This document shows positions 44,357 through 51,496 of a stretch of 62,876 nucleotides of DNA, piece by piece. This stretch comes from Clostridia bacterium (GTDB lineage: Bacteria; Bacillota; Clostridia; Lachnospirales; Lachnospiraceae): assembly GCA_009929615.1 (NCBI GenBank), contig SAAB01000016.1:1-62876 (forward strand). Direction: 5' to 3'. A model generated the notes under the pieces. That model was not told where the DNA came from and made no database searches. It was given only the letters and a program-made list of their open reading frames with translations. Every line of letters begins with the position of its first letter. Within the stretch, counting starts at the first letter, position 1. The position numbers and the translations under genes were made by a program.

Positions 44357-45031
44357 CTATAAGGATTCCCGTTCTTCAGGCACCCTGCCGCATACAATTG
44401 TTAAATTGCCATTCCGGCATCTTAATTCATCCAGAAATTTCTTCTCGCTTTTATCGCCTCGCATCATAACATGATAATGAAGTTCATAAAGACTTCCCAT
44501 ATTCACGGTTTTTACCCGAAGCAGTTCGTTCCGAGCCGTATATTCCGAAAAAAGGTCATCAAAAATACCTTCATAATCCAAATTTTCCGGAATCGTAATC
44601 TTTAAATCTCTTATGCACTGACTCTTCTTATCTACCGGAAGATTTGCCACAATGAGCATGACGATACTGATAACCACCACGAGCATGCCGCCAATTGCAA
44701 CATATCCCATACCCGTTGCCAGTCCTACGGCCATTGCAAGAAATATGCTGGCAATCTCTCTCGAATTTCCCGGTACCGAACGAAAACGTACCAGACTGAA
44801 AGCTCCTGCGACAGCCACACCTGTTCCAAGATTGCCATTTACCAGCATAATGACCGTCTGCACGATAATCGGCAGCAATATTAATGTTAAAATAAAATTT
44901 CTCGAATAATTATTTTTATACATATGCACCACTGCAATAATGACACCAAAAATAATAGAAAACACCGTACAAAATACAAATTCCGGCACCGTCAGCCCCG
45001 CCGTTGATAACGATAAAATACTATCCAGCAT
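44357..45031 (-). CDS. DUF4956 membrane protein
   Basis: A 224-residue protein with four membrane helices in the first 140 residues (VFCTVFSIIFGVIIAV, FILTLILLPIIVQTVIMLV, the conserved block GVAVAGAFSLVRFRSVPGNSREIASIFLAMAVGLATGMGY, and VVVISIVMLIVANL) and a cytosolic ferredoxin-like C-terminus. The SLVRFRSxPG motif is the family mark. Genes of this family recur next to VTC polyphosphate polymerases, so it may be a channel or partner for the product. The start at 45031 has GAGGAGGG upstream and overlaps the VTC gene by 11 nt. Confidence 0.88.
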   Translation of the reverse strand: MLDSILSLSTAGLTVPEFVFCTVFSIIFGVIIAVVHMYKNNYSRNFILTLILLPIIVQTVIMLVNGNLGTGVAVAGAFSLVRFRSVPGNSREIASIFLAMAVGLATGMGYVAIGGMLVVVISIVMLIVANLPVDKKSQCIRDLKITIPENLDYEGIFDDLFSEYTARNELLRVKTVNMGSLYELHYHVMMRGDKSEKKFLDELRCRNGNLTIVCGRVPEERESL

Positions 45032-45743
45032 ACAAAATACCCTCCTCAAACAAATGCGTCACATTCTGCTTATAATAATCCCCGTACTTTGAAAATGAAA
45101 TTGGGAAAATCCCCAAATCCGATAAAATATGACCAAACCAGAAAGGCATGCTGTCTGGTATTTTTACTTCCATCAAAACAGTTCCATCCTTCATCAACAA
45201 TTCGCCCGCATCTCCCTCTGCCAGATGAAGTTTTTCCTCTCTATAACGGATATTCGTATCAAAAGTCACCCGAAATTCTTCCTGTTCCCGTCCAAAATAG
45301 GCCATCCTGTCATACCCCAGAAAAACTGTCGGTTTCGGCTGATAGAATTTTACAAACCAATCGACTTCCTGAATAATCTGAGAGGTTTCCGACGGTCTTC
45401 GCCCTTCATAAAGATACTTTTCGGCATCTGCCAGACACATTGGTACCCGACGCTTATATACGATACCATCAAATTTCTTTTTCAATTCAATAAATACCTG
45501 ACTATACACCTTCGGAACACCATAACTCCTCAGGCGAAGTTTTTCTTTATAATGTGGCTTCTCAATAGATGTCCGAATCAATTCATAATTCGGCGTATCA
45601 AAATAAATATTGCAAATCGTATGCTTTCCAAATTCATCCAATATGAGCCTGTTGCCCACCACCTTTTGCAGTGCTTTATACTGCTCATCCGTCAGGAGAT
45701 ATTTTTTCTCGTATCGCTTGAATACTTCCTGAATCTTTTCCAT
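45021..45743 (-). CDS. VTC-domain polyphosphate polymerase-like protein
   Basis: A 240-residue protein that is almost only a VTC tunnel domain. The basic and acidic residues lining the tunnel are visible: FKRYEKKYLL (EKKY start), KEKLRLRSYG, VFIELKKKFDGIVYKRR, MAYFGREQEEFRVTFDTNIRYR and TVLMEVKIP. Eukaryotic Vtc4 makes polyphosphate from ATP in such a tunnel; bacterial versions lack the SPX domain, as here. It is co-transcribed with DUF4956 and a beta-helix lipoprotein. A 43-bp element at 45784-45826 lies upstream. Activity is inferred from the family. Confidence 0.88.
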   Translation of the reverse strand: MEKIQEVFKRYEKKYLLTDEQYKALQKVVGNRLILDEFGKHTICNIYFDTPNYELIRTSIEKPHYKEKLRLRSYGVPKVYSQVFIELKKKFDGIVYKRRVPMCLADAEKYLYEGRRPSETSQIIQEVDWFVKFYQPKPTVFLGYDRMAYFGREQEEFRVTFDTNIRYREEKLHLAEGDAGELLMKDGTVLMEVKIPDSMPFWFGHILSDLGIFPISFSKYGDYYKQNVTHLFEEGILYAG

Positions 45744-45783
45744 AAGTCGCCTCTTTCCTTACATTTTTCTTAATATGCATTTG

Positions 45784-45826
45784 ATTATGCCATGAAAATA
45801 TGAAAGAAAAATGGTCAATTTGTGAA
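45784..45826 (-). promoter_or_regulatory. Conserved promoter element, copy 1 (VTC operon)
   Basis: Read on the minus strand it begins TTCACAAATT (from 45826) and ends with CATAAT (45784-45789) preceded by TGG, an extended -10. There is no proper -35. A near copy (34 of 43 positions identical) lies at 51220-51262. CA-centred half-sites recur at 11-nt steps, as in OmpR/PhoB-family sites. It is 41 nt upstream of the VTC ATG. Confidence 0.6.
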
Positions 45827-45931
45827 GGAGCCTTGAAGAAACTGTGTAAAATTTGTGTAAAAAAGCGGCCTATGGAATTTCTTATAATTCTATGTTAAAA
45901 TAAATGAAAAGACGGAGTGAAGGAGAATATG

Positions 45932-46564
45932 ATGAAAGAAAATATTTTTATTATGGAGCACCCGTTAATCCAGCATAAAATTTCCATGCTCAGAGATGAG
46001 AACACCGGAACGAATGAATTTCGTCAGCTTGTTGAAGAAATTACAGTTCTGATGGGTTATGAAGCATTGCGGGATCTGCCCCTTGAAGATGTAGAGATTA
46101 AGACACCGATTGAAACCTGTTATTCACCTATGGTTGCCGGAAAGAAACTGGCTATTGTCCCTATTTTACGTGCCGGTCTTGGCATGGTAAATGGCATGAC
46201 AACCTTAGTTCCTTCAGCGAAAATCGGACATATAGGAATGTATCGTGACGAAGAAACCCATGAACCTCACGAATACTTCTGTAAACTGCCTGCCCCTATC
46301 GACCAACGTACCATTATTCTTCTGGACCCGATGCTGGCGACCGGTGGTTCTGCCGTAACTGCAGTAGATTTTATCAAAGCCCACGGTGGTAAACATATTA
46401 AATTTATGTGCATCATCGCTGCACCGGAAGGTCTTAAATATTTCACTGAGCATCATCCGGATGTTCCTGTCTATTGCGGACATTTAGACAGAGAGCTGAA
46501 TGAAAAAGCTTATATCTGTCCAGGTCTCGGTGATGCCGGCGACCGAATTTTCGGAACGCGATAA
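45932..46564 (+). CDS. upp: Uracil phosphoribosyltransferase
   Basis: A 210-residue salvage enzyme making UMP from uracil and PRPP. Features: the start [37 protein letters not shown], the PRPP loop [14 protein letters not shown] and the uracil-binding end [16 protein letters not shown]. Two ATGs and a GTG lie close together; AGGAG is 6 nt before the ATG at 45932, which also gives the usual family length. It has no neighbour on its strand for nucleotide metabolism and ends before the hairpin at 46643. Confidence 0.95.
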   Translation: MKENIFIMEHPLIQHKISMLRDENTGTNEFRQLVEEITVLMGYEALRDLPLEDVEIKTPIETCYSPMVAGKKLAIVPILRAGLGMVNGMTTLVPSAKIGHIGMYRDEETHEPHEYFCKLPAPIDQRTIILLDPMLATGGSAVTAVDFIKAHGGKHIKFMCIIAAPEGLKYFTEHHPDVPVYCGHLDRELNEKAYICPGLGDAGDRIFGTR

Positions 46565-46597
46565 TTGGTGAAATTTGTAATTTTTTTTAAATTTCTC

Positions 46598-46627
46598 TTG
46601 CATTTATATACAATCATACAGTATACT
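46598..46627 (+). promoter_or_regulatory. Promoter upstream of the symporter leader
   Basis: TTGCAT (46598-46603), 18 nt, TATACT (46622-46627). Transcription would start near 46634, just before the hairpin terminator at 46643-46694. Confidence 0.55.
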
Positions 46628-46642
46628 ATTTTAAAAGCTCAC

Positions 46643-46694
46643 AAAGGCGTGCAGGCTGGTTCTATTTGACCCCCTTGCACGCCTTTATTTTTTT
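46643..46694 (+). terminator. Hairpin terminator between upp and the symporter gene (possible attenuator)
   Basis: An 11-bp stem AAAGGCGTGCA/TGCACGCCTTT (46643-46653 with 46676-46686) is followed by ATTTTTTT. It ends upp, but since a promoter lies just before it and the symporter ribosome site just after it, it could also limit transcription into the symporter. Confidence 0.8.
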
Positions 46695-46714
46695 AGAAAG
46701 GTGGACTTACTACT

Positions 46715-48211
46715 ATGATTGAAACAATCACAAACATCAACAGCCTGATTAATAACCTCGTATGGGGCTGGCCGGCATTAATTCTTCTTGGATTTGTCGG
46801 TGTTCTTATGACTGTTCTGACACGTTTTTTCCAGTTAGGACATTTCGGCCATTGGATGAAAAATACCATTGGTGCTATTTTCGGTGATAAACAGGTCACC
46901 CAACACACGAAAGACCGCTCCATTTCCCAGTTCCAGTCTTTATGTACGGCTTTAGCGGCCACCGTTGGTACCGGAAATATTGTCGGTGTTGCCGGTGCTA
47001 TCGCCGTTGGCGGTCCCGGTGCCGTTTTCTGGATGTGGATTATTGCCTTTTTTGGTATGATGACCAACTTTTCCGAAAACGTTCTCGGTATCCTTTACCG
47101 TCATAAAAACTCTAAAGGTGAGTGGAGCGGTGGAGCCATGTACTATCTCCGCGATGGTCTTGGATCAAAAAAAGGCTTTCATATCATCGGAACCGCTCTC
47201 GCATTTTTATTTGCCTGCTTCTGTCTCCTTGCCTCCTTTGGTATCGGCAATATGAGCCAGGTAAACAGTATGGTGAGTAATGTACATTCCGCTTTTGGTA
47301 TTCCAAATATTGCGGTTGGTATTTTCCTGTTTTTCGCAGTTGGTATTGTTATTATTGGTGGATTAAAACGAGTTGCTGCTGTGACAGAAAAAATCGTTCC
47401 TTTTATGGTAATTCTTTACGTTGTAGGTGCCCTGATTATTATTTTTATGAATGTCAGTGCTGTCCCTGCTGTATTCGTATCCATTTTTAAAGGTGCATTT
47501 GCCTTAAAATCTGCTGCTGGCGGTATCGTCGGTGCAGGTATTGCCCAGGCCATGAAAATGGGTATGAAGCGTGGTGTCTTCTCCAACGAAGCTGGTCTTG
47601 GTTCTTCTGTTATGGTTCACTCCAACTCCAATGTTAAAGAACCTGTCCGCCAGGGTATGTGGGGAATTTTCGAAGTTTTCGCTGATACCATCATCGTATG
47701 CACCCTGACCGCAGTGACGCTTTTAAGTTCCGGTGGTGTCGATTTGGAGACCGGTCTTCTAACAAGTGAAGCCGCAGAAATCGGTTCCAGTTCTTTGATG
47801 GGTTATGCTTTCGGCCAGACTTTCGGTCAGGCAGGCTCAGCCTTTATTGCTATTGCCATTTTACTTTTTGCCTATTCCACAGTGCTTGGCTGGAGTCATT
47901 ATGGTTCTAAAGCCTGTGAATATCTGTTTGGACCGGATTCCACACTTGTTTACCGGATTGTTTTCTGTATTATCGTTCTGGCTGGTTCTGTTATGGAAGC
48001 CCAGTTGGCATGGGATATTTCGGATACCTTTAATGGCCTTATGATGATTCCTAACTTAATAGGTGTCCTGGCCCTTTCGCCTCTGGTTATGCGATGTACG
48101 AAAAACTATGTGGACCGTAAAATCCACGGAAAAGATATTAAACCGATGCTATCCATGTTCCCTGAAATTCAGGAAGAACATGAAAAACTTGTTCGTGAAG
48201 GTGCTGAATAG
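46715..48211 (+). CDS. Alanine/glycine:cation symporter (AGCS family)
   Basis: A 498-residue membrane protein with about eleven helices that takes up alanine or glycine with Na+. Family blocks: SQFQSLCTALAATVGTGNIVGVAGAIAVGGPGAVFWMW, the motif GGAMYYLRDGLG, GMKRGVFSNEAGLGSS and LGWSHYGSKACEYLFG near the end. Which amino acid it prefers cannot be read off. I looked for a glycine riboswitch in the leader and saw none. The ribosome site is GAAAGGTGG. It ends at a bidirectional terminator. Confidence 0.93.
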   Translation: MIETITNINSLINNLVWGWPALILLGFVGVLMTVLTRFFQLGHFGHWMKNTIGAIFGDKQVTQHTKDRSISQFQSLCTALAATVGTGNIVGVAGAIAVGGPGAVFWMWIIAFFGMMTNFSENVLGILYRHKNSKGEWSGGAMYYLRDGLGSKKGFHIIGTALAFLFACFCLLASFGIGNMSQVNSMVSNVHSAFGIPNIAVGIFLFFAVGIVIIGGLKRVAAVTEKIVPFMVILYVVGALIIIFMNVSAVPAVFVSIFKGAFALKSAAGGIVGAGIAQAMKMGMKRGVFSNEAGLGSSVMVHSNSNVKEPVRQGMWGIFEVFADTIIVCTLTAVTLLSSGGVDLETGLLTSEAAEIGSSSLMGYAFGQTFGQAGSAFIAIAILLFAYSTVLGWSHYGSKACEYLFGPDSTLVYRIVFCIIVLAGSVMEAQLAWDISDTFNGLMMIPNLIGVLALSPLVMRCTKNYVDRKIHGKDIKPMLSMFPEIQEEHEKLVREGAE

Positions 48212-48224
48212 ACTTTTATGACAC

Positions 48225-48266
48225 AAAAAAACAGATACACAGGAAAACTGCGTATCTGTTTTTTTT
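48225..48266. terminator. Bidirectional terminator
   Basis: The stem AACAGATAC...GTATCTGTT with inner CAG/CTG pairing, one mismatch and an AAAA-type loop, flanked by A and T runs. It lies between the symporter gene and the convergent phosphodiesterase-like gene. Confidence 0.85.
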
Positions 48267-49086
48267 ATTTAAAATGAATTTCTTTTAATTCTATCATATC
48301 TTTACTTGCAGGAATCCCTAGCAGATGGCAAAGCAATGGTGCCATATTCAACTGGCTGACAGGTGTTTCTTCAAAATGTCCATTTTCAACAAGCGGGCTG
48401 AATATGTACAGTGGAACATTTCGCTGGCTATCTGTTATTCCACAGTGAAGGCCCTTATTATCCATGCCATGGTCAGCAGAAATAACAATCTGATATCCAT
48501 CTTCCAGCCATCCCGGAACTAAATCTGCTATCAAATAACCCATTGATGCCACATTCCCCGCATACTCTCTGCTGTCTGAGCCAAAGGCATGTCCGGATAC
48601 ATCAATGCTCATCGGATGATACATCATAAAATCCGGCTGATAGGTTTTTCGAATAAATTCTCCATCCATAAATAAGTGGGAATCCACATAATCATCATCC
48701 CAATAAAAAACGCCATAATCAATGAGCCCCTTACCTGGTGTCAATTGAATCCGGTCCTCATATTTATTAAAAGGTGCCCGGTTATATAATTCGCTTATCC
48801 AGGAATAAGCTGCTGCTCCCGTTGATAATCCGGCATCTTTACATATAGAAAAGATGCTTTTCTGATTTGACAGCCGAATCACTTCATTGCAGGTAATACC
48901 ATGCACATGGGATGGAACCCCTGTCAGAACAGTTTCATACATCGGCCTTGACATGGATGGCAATTCGCCCCGGACTTTATATTTAGCCGCCAGTTCACAG
49001 TCCACCATATGTTCTAGGTATCCTAAATACTCCGTCGCTGCCTCATATCCGCAGGCATCCAAAAGAACAAATATTGTCTTACTCAT
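48265..49086 (-). CDS. Alkaline-phosphatase-superfamily phosphodiesterase
   Basis: A 273-residue enzyme of the type I phosphodiesterase/nucleotide pyrophosphatase group. It starts FVLLDACGYEAATEYL (metal Asp near residue 8), has LPSMSRPMYETVLTGVPSHVHGIT with the likely nucleophile Ser/Thr, then MYHPMSIDVSGHAFGSDS and ISADHGMDNKGLHCG (Asp-His metal ligands). There is no signal peptide, so it should be cytosolic. The substrate is a phosphate or sulfate ester of unknown kind. It follows the dehydrogenase gene by 16 nt as the last gene of the CofE-like operon. Confidence 0.85.
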   Translation of the reverse strand: MSKTIFVLLDACGYEAATEYLGYLEHMVDCELAAKYKVRGELPSMSRPMYETVLTGVPSHVHGITCNEVIRLSNQKSIFSICKDAGLSTGAAAYSWISELYNRAPFNKYEDRIQLTPGKGLIDYGVFYWDDDYVDSHLFMDGEFIRKTYQPDFMMYHPMSIDVSGHAFGSDSREYAGNVASMGYLIADLVPGWLEDGYQIVISADHGMDNKGLHCGITDSQRNVPLYIFSPLVENGHFEETPVSQLNMAPLLCHLLGIPASKDMIELKEIHFK

Positions 49087-49102
49087 CTTCTTTACCCCTC
49101 GC

Positions 49103-50014
49103 CTATTTATTTAATTCCATTTCAATATTTAACCGCTTTAAAAGGCCATCCACTGCAGCCATTCCTACGCGGCGAAGTGCTTCTTCTGTATTCGCCCCTA
49201 GGTGGGGTGCCGCCACAAAATTGTCCAGTGTCAATAATGGATTTTTACTGGTAACCGGCTCCTCTGTAAAGACATCACAGGCAGCTCCGGCCATCTGTCC
49301 TGTCTTCAAGGCTTCATACAATGCCTTTTCATCCAGAACCCCGCCTCTTGAAGTATTGATTAAAAACCCTCCCGGCTTCATCACCGAAAAATGTTTCTGT
49401 CCAATCAAACCCTTTGTTTCTTCTGTCAAAGACAAGCCAACAACGATAACATCTGACTTCTCAAAAACTTCCTCAATCGACGGCTGTAAACGTATGTGAA
49501 GACGTGCCGCCTCCACCGCTGTCAGATGTCTGGACCACCCGATAACTTTCATATCAAATCCGGCCCGGCAGATATCTGCCGTCTGGGTACTGATGGCTCC
49601 AACGCCTATAAGTCCCAAAGTCTTTCCATAAAATTCCGTTCCCTGCAGCTGGGCAAAATCGCCCATATCCTTCCGAATCATATGATCTGCACGAATCAGC
49701 TTTCTGCCAACGGCCAGCATCAGCGCTACATTCATCTCCGCCACGGACCTGCTATTCATATGGGGTGTCGAAAACACTTCAATTCCCCGAACCTCAGCTG
49801 CTTTCATATCTACGCCATCCAGCCCCGTTCCATGGACCGCGATGACTTTTAAAGCCTTAGCCTCTTCCATAACCTTATCTGTTATCTGCAGATTCCTGTT
49901 GATTAACCCCTCCGCTTCGGATATTCGATTCCAGTCCCGGATAACCTCTGTATATTTTTTCAGGTATATATAGGCCTCGGGATGAATATACTCACAAAGA
50001 AATACCTTTTTCAT
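49103..50014 (-). CDS. D-2-hydroxyacid dehydrogenase (SerA/GhrB-like)
   Basis: A 303-residue NAD(P)-dependent enzyme. Features: GTGLDGVDMKAAEVRGIEVFSTP, RSVAEMNVALMLA, the nucleotide fold GLIGVGAIS, catalytic Arg in INTSRGGVLD, Glu in FTEEPV and His in APHLGANTEEALRRVG. It lacks the ACT or ASB regulatory domain of full-length 3-phosphoglycerate dehydrogenase. The substrate is uncertain: hydroxypyruvate, glyoxylate, 3-phosphoglycerate or another 2-oxoacid. The ATG at 50014 shares a base with the stop of the upstream small gene (TGATG), so the two are coupled. Confidence 0.85.
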   Translation of the reverse strand: MKKVFLCEYIHPEAYIYLKKYTEVIRDWNRISEAEGLINRNLQITDKVMEEAKALKVIAVHGTGLDGVDMKAAEVRGIEVFSTPHMNSRSVAEMNVALMLAVGRKLIRADHMIRKDMGDFAQLQGTEFYGKTLGLIGVGAISTQTADICRAGFDMKVIGWSRHLTAVEAARLHIRLQPSIEEVFEKSDVIVVGLSLTEETKGLIGQKHFSVMKPGGFLINTSRGGVLDEKALYEALKTGQMAGAACDVFTEEPVTSKNPLLTLDNFVAAPHLGANTEEALRRVGMAAVDGLLKRLNIEMELNK

Positions 50015-50274
50015 CAACGCTCACCCTCCGGTTCATCTTTAATTGTCACCGTCACCGTAAAAACGCTCTCCTCTTCTACAAGGGACTTAACAATTCCCTC
50101 TAGATGCTGCAGCCTCTTCGGCGTATTATTTGACATTGCAATCGCATCATTAATGGTGTAGTAGTACATCGTTCCCGACAATGTTTTTAAAATTGATTCC
50201 GTCATCGTCACATGCTGCCCTACTTCAACTAAATCCGGACGTTCCATTCGAAAATCCATATCTCTATCTGCCAT
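50014..50274 (-). CDS. Small protein of unknown function
   Basis: An 86-residue soluble protein: MADRDMDFRMERPDLVEVGQ at the start, a helical middle (TESILKTLSGTMYYYTINDAIAMSNNTPKRLQHLEGIVKSLVEE) and a beta strand end (SVFTVTVTIKDEPEGER). No motif known to me. The start at 50274 follows AGAGGTG; a GTG three codons earlier is possible. It is tightly packed between the CofE-like gene (49 nt) and the dehydrogenase gene (1-nt overlap), which argues that it is real and acts with one of them. Confidence 0.7.
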   Translation of the reverse strand: MADRDMDFRMERPDLVEVGQHVTMTESILKTLSGTMYYYTINDAIAMSNNTPKRLQHLEGIVKSLVEEESVFTVTVTIKDEPEGER

Positions 50275-50323
50275 TTCCCGCACCTCTCAATGCCTCTATA
50301 ATAGCACAAAAAAATACAAATGA

Positions 50324-51124
50324 CTACTCCCCATACAGAGCGATTTTGGGCGTAAAGGATTCCGCTGCGCCATCACCAATGTCCCGAATAAGTATAAATG
50401 GTGTACACTCATCATCCTGCCCTGCCGGATTATCCCGTATATATTCAGCAAGAACATCATCCCCAAGACTTCGTAACGAAATAGACCGCCCCAAAATCAC
50501 CACATCAATATCATTGGCATCTACAATCATTACCGGCACACCGGTCTTGTCCTCTATCCGCTGGCAGACCCGGTCGGGGTTCTTCGGCGTTAACGTCGCC
50601 ACCTGATGGTACATCTCAAAAGCGGAATGCTCATAAAATCCATCAATCCCTGCAATTTCAACACCCAGGATTCTATAAAAAAGCCCCCGTTTACCTACTA
50701 ATTTACCCAAAACACTGAGAACCGCTGCCAAAAGCACAAGGAAATGCCCCCTCATATCAATAGCCAGCTGAAGCTTATGAGGCTCCGTTACGCCAATACC
50801 ACTCTTCGTGCGATGGCCAAACTTACTTAAAAATCCGGCCAGCCAGCCCACCTTCACATCTTCCATGTACACCGTATTTTCCTGGCACATGGCAATAACT
50901 TTTTCACTGACAGACAGAATATCTCCCGGCTGATAGACCGGCAGTACATATTTCCGAACCAAATCCACATAGGATTCCCCTTCTTCAACGAAATGGGTCT
51001 GTACACCGTATCGCTCCATACGCCGTCCGTCTACCTCACGAAGCCCTCTAATATAATAAACAACGCCTTTTTTCTCCCGGCGATTCACATTTTCATTCAA
51101 ATTTCCATCATACCAATAGTTCAT
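50324..51124 (-). CDS. CofE-like (F420-0:L-glutamate ligase family) protein
   Basis: A 266-residue protein of the F420-ligase fold: YGVQTHFVEEGESYVDLVRKY, PVYQPGDILSVSEKVIAMCQ, RTKSGIGVTEPHKLQLAID, the central ILGVEIAGIDGF and PVMIVDANDIDVVILGRS. CofE adds glutamate to the deazaflavin precursor F420-0 using GTP. Lachnospiraceae are not known to make F420, and no other cof gene is here, so it probably ligates an amino acid to another acceptor. AGGAGG lies 8 nt before the ATG at 51124. It is first in a four-gene operon behind promoter element copy 2. Confidence 0.82.
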   Translation of the reverse strand: MNYWYDGNLNENVNRREKKGVVYYIRGLREVDGRRMERYGVQTHFVEEGESYVDLVRKYVLPVYQPGDILSVSEKVIAMCQENTVYMEDVKVGWLAGFLSKFGHRTKSGIGVTEPHKLQLAIDMRGHFLVLLAAVLSVLGKLVGKRGLFYRILGVEIAGIDGFYEHSAFEMYHQVATLTPKNPDRVCQRIEDKTGVPVMIVDANDIDVVILGRSISLRSLGDDVLAEYIRDNPAGQDDECTPFILIRDIGDGAAESFTPKIALYGE

Positions 51125-51219
51125 ATACACTTCCTCCTGAACATAGTGTATTCCAAAGGATTCAATAATATGAACGCCTTGGAATATCTATTCTTACTTT
51201 TTCCTTAAATTATTTTTAG

Positions 51220-51262
51220 ATTATGTCATAAAAATATGGTTAGAAAATGTTGAATTTGTGAA
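51220..51262 (-). promoter_or_regulatory. Conserved promoter element, copy 2 (CofE-like operon)
   Basis: Minus-strand TTCACAAATT (from 51262) through CATAAT (51220-51225), 43 bp long like copy 1 at 45784-45826, with 9 mismatches. It is 96 nt upstream of the CofE-like ATG. The intergenic stretch 51131-51496 holds this element, the hairpin at 51293-51320, the palindrome GTGAATGATTCAC (51343-51355) and the paired repeats at 51358-51486; I see no gene in it. Confidence 0.6.
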
Positions 51263-51292
51263 GGAAACATGAACTAATTATAGACGCACGAA

Positions 51293-51320
51293 GAAAGGGC
51301 CCTATAAATAGGGCCCTTTC
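51293..51320. terminator. Perfect GC-rich hairpin, possible terminator after the lactate operon
   Basis: GAAAGGGCCCTA-TAAA-TAGGGCCCTTTC: a 12-bp perfect stem with a 4-nt loop. The T runs beside it are weak on both strands, so it may end the lactate operon inefficiently or protect its 3' end. Confidence 0.55.
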
Positions 51321-51357
51321 TCGTAAAGGATATTCTAGTATTGTGAATGATTCACTT

Positions 51358-51486
51358 GGACTCTCTATGAAAGTTGGCAAGCTCTCAGACAAACAGGCAA
51401 AGAATTTTAGGGTTGCGACTCTTTTATTATATACAGCAAAGCAGTTTATTTGTGTACACTACTTCACCTGTTTGTCCTAGGAGTCC
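51358..51486. repeat. Nested inverted repeats after the lactate permease gene
   Basis: A perfect 10-bp pair GACAAACAGG (51388-51397) and CCTGTTTGTC (51467-51476) is nested inside GGACTC (51358-51363) and GAGTCC (51481-51486). The outer arm ends 11 nt from the lctP stop. It would fold the 3' end of the lactate operon mRNA into a 130-nt structured domain with a large internal region. No RNA family is recognised. Confidence 0.6.
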
Positions 51487-51496
51487 TTTTATCTAT

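Noticed and set aside
46565-46714. Glycine riboswitch before the alanine/glycine symporter
   Set aside because: The leader is only about 80 nt after the predicted start and has neither the paired aptamer helices nor the conserved purine-rich core.
51367-51480. A 37-codon open frame starting MKVGKLSDKQAKNF in the gap after lctP
   Set aside because: There is no ribosome site, it overlaps the nested inverted repeats that explain the sequence better, and it has no recognisable motif.
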